A DNA stretch of 64,000 bases from Cunninghamia lanceolata (taxonomy: Eukaryota > Streptophyta > Pinopsida > Cupressales > Cupressaceae). The stretch spans positions 4,650,001 through 4,714,000 of the forward strand of contig BSBN01001687.1 in assembly GCA_027924645.1 (NCBI GenBank), given 5' to 3'. Both the position numbers and the translations under genes were made by a program. The notes beneath the pieces were generated by a model. That model saw only the letters and a list, made by a program, of their open reading frames with translations. It ran no database searches and was not told the DNA's origin. This document shows positions 57,149 through 64,000 of the stretch, one piece after another (positions within the stretch are counted from its first letter, which is position 1; each line of letters starts with the position of its first letter).

Positions 57149-58447
57149 CTAGCTGTTGCTCATTACTAGGCACTCATCCAGTTGATCTAGAAACTGAAAA
57201 CATTCAAAATATATGAGACCATCAATATCATCTATATCACTCATTGACATTGAAAATGAAACCTGATCCACATGGCCATCATTGCACACACTTGGCCCAC
57301 TTAATGACGAACATTCATTATCCACAGTTTGCAAATCAGTATCATCATCCTCAAATAGAGGGTTAATCCTGCACCAATGAAGGTCATGACTCACAATGTC
57401 AAATGCATCTGTATGCTTATCATAAAGGGGATTTATACTCATTGCAAAGGTCTTTGTTTCTTCTTCATGACAATCCAACCCTTTTTCATTATCCAACCTA
57501 TAGTCATAAGAAGAACAAACCTAATCCATGAATTGATCATGGATATCATTCTTATCATCTGATTGCCCCACATACGAGACTTCTGCTATTTCAATGCACT
57601 CTGAAGTTGAACTATCTATATCATTCTCCAACCCTCTAATACTTCCTGATGAAACTGATATTGATTCTTGACCCATATGATCACAACTTTGCACAACTGG
57701 ATCATTTAAACATGAATGCTCTTTGCTGAGGACTGGCATGTAAATATCACTTGAAAAATCAACACCATCAACTTCATTTGTCGGGCAAATCAGGACATCC
57801 TCCTCTATAGTAGAGTTATCACTAACCTGGAATGATGCATAAACAAGGATGTCAGGGGTGTGAGTGCTTTGACATTCATTTTCAACACCTGAATTATATC
57901 TTTCATTAACATTGGGGATTGTAGGGCAGCAGAAATTTTCAGAGAAATAACCTTTTTGTATTCCATACCACCAATTGTTTTCAATATCTATTGCAAACTG
58001 ATGTGCCTGATGTAATGTGGTGAGCTCCTTATCTCTCAATCTATAACTCATTTTCTTATCAAATGCTCCCAAATAGATAACTAGGCACAATGCATCATTA
58101 GGCCTCATGCACTATGGAATTCTTTTCAATGCCTTCATAAATCTGAGGTTACAGGCTGGAATTAACTCATCTTCTTCAATATGAATATACATAAAATCAC
58201 TAATAACTGCATATTCAGAAATTCTCTCACCATATTGTTCTAGAAATGCAGATTTAAATTCTTGCCAAGAGCTGACAGAGTAGGTTGGAAGGTAGGAGAA
58301 CCAGTCCCTTGCATCTTCATCCAGAGATTGAACAAATAATCTCATAACTACATCTTCATGGTCAATCTCAAAGTCATCTATGACATTCATAAATTGCTGC
58401 AAGTGTCTCTCAGTTGATTCATCCTTTATACCATTGAATTTGGGCAA
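57149..58447 (-). pseudogene. gag: Gag of the gag-only element
   Basis: Retrotransposon-gag fold: MPKFNGIKDESTERHLQQFM, EIDHEDVVMRLFVQSLDEDA and RDWFSYLPTYSVSSWQEFKS then AFLEQYGER (58447-58200), a stop at 58112, then LRDKELTTLHQAHQFAIDIE. The rest is a long acidic, Ser/Asp-rich tail to 57149 with one more stop at 57521 (VDGVDFSSDIYMP, DDTDLQTVDNEC, SDIDDIDGL). There is no zinc knuckle or protease. A frameshift near 58440 separates it from an upstream segment in another frame. Capsid-like assembly is the presumed role. Confidence 0.85.
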
Positions 58448-58845
58448 ATACTTTCTAATTTTAGATGGAAAAGCATTTGGATAACCACAAATGCATTGAA
58501 ATTGATGGGCTTATATCTATCAATGCTGAAACTTCTTTTATTATATGGTTTGGACATATCACTATACATTATTGCATTTGACACCTCACAAGGGTGCATG
58601 GGCTGACAATACATCTTTATGTGTTTTTGCAACCCTCTTCTCAACTCAGATTTTCAATCAACAATGACTTTAGGCCTGTAAAATGCAAGCTGTTGTTTCA
58701 AATTTCCTAAAGTCCCCTATATGAGTCCTTCAATAACATTGCATACATCTTTTGAAAATACAAACTAAGTTCATACAAAAGCATGCAAGCTCATCACCAA
58801 CATTTCCCTTTTAACCAGTGCTATTTCACCAAATAGGGAATCTTT

Positions 58846-59055
58846 TTACAATTTATACAAATACTTGGATATGTTGCAATAGATGCAAATTCCTTTCCCT
58901 GACTGAGAGAAAGAACATCTAACACATTTTGTGTCTTTTATTGGGTTCTTATATGTAGAGTTGCCACTTCCTTGTAGAGGAATGAGCTTCAAATAAGTTG
59001 AAGCTGAAAATTGATTTCTTTTCTTTCTGGGTTCTCCCACAACAGAGTCACACAT
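58846..59055 (-). CDS. Small ORF with paired CxxC motifs upstream of gag (uncertain)
   Basis: A 69-residue frame between the primer site and gag. It has a basic N-terminal part (EPRKKRNQF) and a zinc-ribbon-like CVRC...CIYC pair near its C-terminus. It could be a displaced leader peptide or part of a longer gag N-terminus in another frame. No family recognised. Confidence 0.25.
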   Translation of the reverse strand: MCDSVVGEPRKKRNQFSASTYLKLIPLQGSGNSTYKNPIKDTKCVRCSFSQSGKGICIYCNISKYLYKL

Positions 59056-59141
59056 AAATTTTTTCTTTTGCTACAACAAAGCACTTCCAGGTTTGATTCT
59101 TCAATCTTTTAGAGTCATACCTTTATGGATATGACATTAAT

Positions 59142-59159
59142 CTCTCCAGCAGAGTCACC
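59142..59159 (-). other. Primer binding site of the gag-only element
   Basis: Minus strand TGGTGACTCTGCTGGAGA, four bases after the 5' LTR. It differs from the tRNA-Met site used by the other elements here; the tRNA was not identified. Confidence 0.75.
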
Positions 59160-59163
59160 ATTT

Positions 59164-61600
59164 TGTTGAAGTTTCTCCCAGATCAGCAGAGGGTTTGCCA
59201 GTTCCAATGCATAGGTAGATTTGGCCAACAAATACAGGAGGTTGCATGAGCTGCCTCCCCTTCACTTCTAGTTCTACCACACCAAGGGGGGTATCCTTAT
59301 AGCTAAATATTTAAGCTTAACTCGCTCAATGACATAAATATTTAGCTTTACAACAATAGGCAGAATACTCTCATGTTTGGACCAAAATATGCATGATAGA
59401 TCACAAGGCTGACAACATTCTTGGACATATCTAACTGGTTGAGGATGAGAGTATGCAGGGGTCCTATTTCTACTCCTACAAACTAATGGGTTGGAAATTT
59501 GAAAGGATTTGTATTAATTTTTGGATGCAAGACAGGGGGTTTTGGATCATAACTACTAATCCAGAAGCAGACTGGTGCCTATCTCAGGGCAAGGAGTCAA
59601 CTAGATGTATACAAAAGAATGGCTTGCAACTAGCATTCAAGTTTTAAGGGGTTAGGACTGGTATTTGCCTTACAAACACCAACCAAGGATAAGTATTTAA
59701 CTATCTCTACTTACATATATCCCAGCTGACATACAATCTTCTCCATACTTGACCTAAAATAATTTAATCCACTCCTTGAATGGAAGTTAAAGATTGAGCA
59801 TGTGATACATAAATCTATACCCTAGAATCTAAGAAACCCTTAGCAACCAGATTCAAAAGAAGAGAATACATACAACACATGGAGATAGACAGATACACAC
59901 ATGTAATAATGCATTTTTCATATAAAATGACAAGAAACTAAACATATGTGCAAGGTGCATTCAAATCCAACTCATAAACTCCAAAAGAGATAAAACAAAT
60001 AAAAAAATGCTCTATTTTTTGTTATATTTCCCCCAAAAATGCCCAAGTCTTCAACAACCCAAAAAATGAGTAACACAGCCCTCTTATACTGAAAAGATGT
60101 GTACTCAACATTAATTACATGGCATTTCAAAATTTTGCCAGATATAGTGCACCACAGAATGGCACTCAAATCATTGAATGTTCCAGGCAAAAAGAAGGAA
60201 GGGAGCAGGTGAGATCAGAAACTGTGCAGCCGCTCAAGATTTTCACCCTCAAGATGGTAGGTGGCCTGTCCATGTCTTTGACCATGCTTCTGCAACTTCA
60301 CCATTAATGCCAACCTACCCATAGCTTCAAAAAATGTAGCAACCTGCGTATTCTATGGTTTTCCCGCCTGAAACGCAACTGCACATACAGAGGAAATCCT
60401 TCGCTGAAAGATTTTAAAACAGGGCCGTCGATTCCCCTTTCTCCCGTTGAGATCTGTGGTCACAAATGATTCCGAACAGTCACAGACCGATGTAATCGTG
60501 CCATGTGGGTGCCACCTTGTCATCACTAACTTTTTAGCGAACACACAATCACCTTTTTGCCTTTTCTGCCTAGAGCACATACATTCCTCTTTGTATATGC
60601 AAATGCATACACATACAATCACTTTTGACACGTGGCAGCATCTAGTTGGTTCTCCTTTGCATTGTATTGCATCCCCATCAACCGTCGGAATGACCTTGAG
60701 GGCATCCATCGATGTATATGGTCCTGGTGATACGCCTTTGCATCTCCTTCCTTTGCAATTGTATGTGCAAATGTGATTGTATATACATACAATTGCCTGC
60801 ATACAAGGCGTGGACCCCAAACTTTCATAGAACAAATCGTAATCGCCATCGGGTCTGGCTTGTATCTCCTCTTTATGCATATCGCCATTGTATATCGACA
60901 TATACAAGCGCCATATACATGCAAGCTGCGGACGCAAGATTTTATTCACTACATTTGATTTTCAATCGGGTCCGAATTGTATGTTTTCTTTTGTATATCG
61001 GCATGTATGTCGCATATACAATGCGAACATACAACTGGTGGGCCCCATAGCTGACGTTGACCGCTGTTGACCTACTTTTCACCCTGTACATTTCCTTTGT
61101 ATGTCAAATATACAAACGCGAACATACAAACCCCTTTACATACAAGCAAGGAATCTTTCCTGGAATATGCGATATACATTCTCTCTTGTACGCTCAGAAA
61201 TGCATATTTTCCTTTGGATGTCATGCATGTATGTGCGAACATACAACACAATATACAAGCAAACTTTTGATACATCTATAGAATATTCTAAGAATCTACA
61301 ATGTATATTCCACCATTGTATGTTTAAAATGCACCCGAATAACACATACAAGCCCAATATGCAAGAAAAGATGCATACAATCAATTTTTTCCATTTTTCA
61401 AAGGTTGATTGAACCTCCTTTTGGGTCCAACCAATGTATATCTGTACTTGTATATTCAAATGTACATACAAATAGCAATGCATATACAAGGATACATGCA
61501 TGAAAATGGAGGCCGATAGACTTAGCAATTTTTTTATTTTTTATGAAAGTGCCTGCGAATTTAAATGTTTGAAACCTGAATGTTTATGCAGGCACCAACA
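59164..61600 (-). repeat. 5' LTR of the gag-only element
   Basis: Starts TGTTGAAGTTTCTCCC, ends GCAGGCACCAACA; matches 54256-56695 over its whole length, including the TTGTATGT/ACATACAA-dense half (about 60580-61500). Confidence 0.93.
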
Positions 61601-61605
61601 CTTCC

Positions 61606-62690
61606 TTCACTTATTTTTCTCAACCTGAGAGATAGACAAAGCACTCTTTTCTACTAGTTTTTCTTCCTTCACACAACTAGTGGGATTAGCAAAAATAGGT
61701 TCTTCCTTGATAGCAATAAACAAGCATTAATTTGTAGTAGTATCATCTGACTCATCATCAGTTACACCATCATCATCATCCTCTCTAACATAATAACATT
61801 TCTTTAAGATCGTAGGTCTACTTTCTATTTTCTTCTTGAGCTTCTCAATTCTCTTTAGACACCTAGAAGTATAGTGACCAATCTTACCATAAGTAAAACA
61901 TTTGAAAGGTAATTTGCCTTTGAACTTACCAGTACCTCTTTGTATTCTTTTGACAAAGTTGGCTTCAATCTCATCAAAGTCATCATCTAGTTCCACAACA
62001 TACTTCTTAGATTTGGAAGTCTTGTTTGATGTGTTGGCTTTTAAAGCAGTCTCGGTCTTCAACAAAACATCACCAACCTCTCTCATTTAAAAAGAAGTAA
62101 ACTTTCCAAGCAACTAATCCTTTGTAAGCTTGTTCAAATCCATAAGTTCTTCAATTGTAGACACATTCTGACTATAGGATTTAGGTAGTGACCTAACAAT
62201 CTTCAACACAACCTCTTTCTAATCAATAGTTCCTCCAAGACCTTTGATTCCATTAACCTTTTGCATGTAGATTGTTATGTTCTCATCATTACTCATCTTG
62301 AGAGCTTCATACTTCACCTTCAGGTTCTGCAACTTGGCATTCTTCACTGATTCATCTCCTTCATATATACTTTTCAACTTGTCCCAGATCTCATAAGAAG
62401 TTTTTAGATCCAAAACTTTCATCAACTCAGTGTTATATAAATCATTCAATAGGGAATCTCTAGTTTTTTCATTTAACTCATACTATTTGACTTCATCTTT
62501 AGATGATGGACCACCTTTAGGAATAGCATACTTTGTTTCTGCCATCTTCCAAACACTATATCTAAGAGAAATGAGATGACTTTGCATCCATACCTTCTAG
62601 AGAGCATAATCAGTTTCATCAAACTGTGGAATATCCTTCTTGTGCGCCATCCCTGATCTACCTTAAGTTGTTACGCTTTCTTCTGAGGAA
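61606..62690 (-). pseudogene. gag: copia-2 gag
   Basis: From ~62660 leftward: a start region near the primer site, then the UBN2/gag fold with LYNTELMKVLDLKTSYEIWD, KLKSIYEGDESVKNAKLQNL and ITIYMQKVNGIKGLGGTID (62449-62219), a stop, and RSLPKSYSQNV. After further stops, a basic/acidic segment (62086-61727) carries one zinc knuckle KCFTYGKIGHYTSRC, in which the second Cys is Tyr. It ends in an Asp-rich run and passes into the duplicated EEKLVEKSAL segment next to the inserted element. Gag would package RNA; here it is broken. Confidence 0.88.
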
Positions 62691-62696
62691 CCCTCA

Positions 62697-62707
62697 CTTT
62701 GATACCA
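62697..62707 (-). other. copia-2 primer binding site
   Basis: Minus strand TGGTATCAAAG, one base off the tRNA-Met site (TGGTATCAGAG), two bases from the 5' LTR edge at 62710. Confidence 0.75.
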
Positions 62708-62709
62708 AT

Positions 62710-63042
62710 TTTTGGAATGTACAAGAGAACTGAGAGGGGGGTGAATCAGTTGTAACCAAAACATAACTTCTTACATACATCAAAACATCAACCACTTAAT
62801 CACTGTTACTATGATTTAACCATGAAAGGATGAAAAGGGAAACATAATCACATTCACAAATTCAACACATGAGACACCATATTTTTTACATGGAAAACCC
62901 AATAAGGGAAAAACCATGGTGAGGGTTAACTCACAATATAAATGATATATCAAAGTTACAACAAGGCTCACTGCCTCAGGGCTCACTACCCAAGGACTCA
63001 CTATCCAGAATGCTCACTGCAATAGGCTCATTACTAAAAGAA
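62710..63042 (-). repeat. copia-2 5' LTR, truncated by another insertion
   Basis: Aligns to the start of 49329-50759 (TGGAATGTACAAG, the G-loop stem-loop at 62726-62753, the short hairpin at 62889-62918, CTCACTG repeats at 62960-63035) for ~333 bp. It stops where TGTAGGAGTTCGG begins at 63043. Confidence 0.88.
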
Positions 63043-64000
63043 TGTAGGAGTTCGGACAACACTGAGAGGAGGGGGTGAATTAGTGTTGTGTAGATTCTTG
63101 CAACTTATTATAACTTTTAATTTACAAGACTTAGAAAGAGAAAGTCATCAATGAACTATTACACATATATGTACAAGTTTGATAATGAAAATTATGAGCA
63201 GGACCACATAGAGATAAATCTTAACATAGAAGCAAAAACACACATAGAAGCATATCATTAACACAATAATTACTAGAGTGGAAAACCCTCTCTGGGTAGA
63301 AAAATGACTCAAAACTGCCTCACTGGCTTAATTGGAAAACATGCCTTACTGGCTACAATATGTATCTAGGAGCACCAACTCCAATACCAAACAGAAGCAC
63401 CCACACTGATATACCTCACTGGTAAACAAATAGGTCTCACTGACCAACAAGCCTCACTGGCTAATACAAGGCCTCACTGGCATACTGTGCCTCACTAGCA
63501 AACCAAATCACCAACAGATATAATAAACAAATCAGAGGGATACTCTATTTCCATTCGATACAAAACATATGTCTGTCAAATGCCCATTCTATTCAAAAAC
63601 AATCTGACATCCAGATACACTCAACAATCCTATGTACTGCATACTCTGTATGTTTCTTCTCTATCTTACCAGTCATTCCATCAATGCCCTAAAAAACAAT
63701 TTTATACAAGTTCAATGTCTTTTAACCTTTCATCTTCAGTATGATTCATCTCTATCCAATTATGAAGTTGCATCAAAATAACCCTTCATATTCTATGATT
63801 TGAAGAAAAAGATTTATGCTTGAGACCTTTCAATTTCCTTTTCTTCAACTCCCCTGCAAATAAAATCATAAAAAATTATTTTCATGGAGCCTTTTCCTTG
63901 CAAAAAAATCACATTATATCTCTCCAATCTCTGCATCTTCAATCTCTTCATATCAACCATGTTCACAACCTGCAAAAATTCTTCCAACCCTTTATATTCT
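63043..64000. mobile_element. Start of another LTR element, running off the window
   Basis: Starts TGTAGGAGTTCGGACAAC inside the copia-2 5' LTR. Has the same architecture as the other LTR heads: G-loop stem-loop (63056-63089), GGAAAACCCTCTCTGGG (63282-63298), and a dense run of CCTCACTGGC-like motifs (63310-63490). No coding region yet, so orientation and class are not known; by analogy it is copia-type. Confidence 0.7.

Larger units (their letters stand above)
54256..61600 (-). mobile_element. Gag-only Ty3/gypsy element (TR-GAG type)
   Basis: LTRs 54256-56695 (3') and 59164-61600 (5'), 2,440 and 2,437 bp; target duplication CTTCC at 54251-54255 and 61601-61605. Primer site on the minus strand at 59159-59142 (TGGTGACTCTGCTGGAGA), four bases from the LTR. 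The internal region is only 2.47 kb and holds one degraded gag and no enzyme domain. This fits the terminal-repeat-with-GAG class, which needs a partner for reverse transcription. The LTRs are similar but with many substitutions, so it is older than the element at 33733. Confidence 0.92.
49329..63042 (-). mobile_element. Ty1/copia retrotransposon (copia-2), minus strand, twice interrupted
   Basis: 3' LTR 49329-50759; pol 51176-54250; gag 61606-62690; primer site 62697-62707; 5' LTR from 62710, broken off at 63042 by another LTR. A gag-only Ty3/gypsy element (54256-61600) splits the protease/gag-pol linker. Integrase precedes reverse transcriptase in the coding direction, as in copia. Multiple stops and catalytic substitutions mean it is dead. 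Its LTR head and primer-site spacing resemble the pol-less element at 33733, making it a possible relative of that element's helper. Confidence 0.93.

Noticed and set aside
55521..61528. Many Tyr/Cys/His-rich frames on both strands (55521-56623 and 60353-61528)
   Set aside because: All lie in LTRs and arise from TTGTATGT/ACATACAA repetition; they occur on both strands at once.
54199..61671. Unusually long (~57 bp) target-site duplication
   Set aside because: The LTR edges give a normal 5-bp duplication (CTTCC); the long repeat is inside the copia coding sequence and predates the insertion.
63310..63490. CRISPR-like array (short regularly repeated CCTCACTGGC)
   Set aside because: Eukaryotic LTR context, repeat only ~10 bp, irregular spacing, no spacers of constant length.

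Overview
The window is plant nuclear DNA made almost entirely of nested transposable elements. The mix suggests a large-genome seed plant, most likely a gymnosperm: degenerate CCCTAAA-type interstitial telomere-like arrays, Ty1/copia and Ty3/gypsy elements with long LTRs, a LINE, gag-only LTR elements, and no intact host gene. The organism call is an inference. I found no tRNA, rRNA, CRISPR array or recognisable single-copy gene.

Left part (1-26230). A degenerate telomere-like array (1-1590) runs into about 1.04 kb of subterminal sequence ending in a transposon terminus at 2632, which sits inside a Ty1/copia integrase gene. The rest of that copia element (2633-5754) follows, then an old LINE. 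The LINE is cut at 8276 and resumes at 25394, in the same reading frame and across a 4-bp duplication (TTAT). The 17.1 kb between has the same family of inverted termini (GGGTAAGTGC...GCACTTACCC) at both ends. Inside it are: (a) a complete 2.95-kb element with 64-bp inverted repeats, a 44-bp perfect palindrome and a broken multi-exon gene; (b) a Ty3/gypsy fragment and a roughly 360-bp tandem repeat; (c) a broken gene on the minus strand that looks like the N- and C-terminal parts of a transposase without its core; (d) a 5.56-kb telomere-like array with a ~1.06-kb higher-order period; (e) a second copy of the same subterminal region and terminus as at 2632. The simplest reading is a DNA transposon family that carries telomere-like arrays as internal cargo, here moved as a composite.

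Middle part (26231-49328). After unassigned, LTR-like and tandem-repeat DNA comes a Ty3/gypsy chromovirus (30643-44604, target duplication AGTTT, C-terminal chromodomain). Its reverse transcriptase is interrupted by a young minus-strand element (33733-41210, duplication TAGAT, near-identical LTRs). That element encodes a zinc-knuckle Gag-like protein and a ~1,055-codon frame of unknown function, but no pol. Next come unassigned DNA, a cluster of five AT-rich hairpins and a Tat-like Ty3/gypsy protease-region fragment.

Right part (49329-64000). A minus-strand Ty1/copia element has its coding region split by a gag-only Ty3/gypsy (TR-GAG-type) element (54256-61600, duplication CTTCC, 2.44-kb LTRs), and its 5' LTR is cut by a further LTR that runs off the window. 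Several of these LTR families share a terminal stem-loop whose arms co-vary around a G-rich loop, a second short hairpin and a repeated CTCACTG motif. Coordinates were read by eye; copy numbers and identities are estimates.
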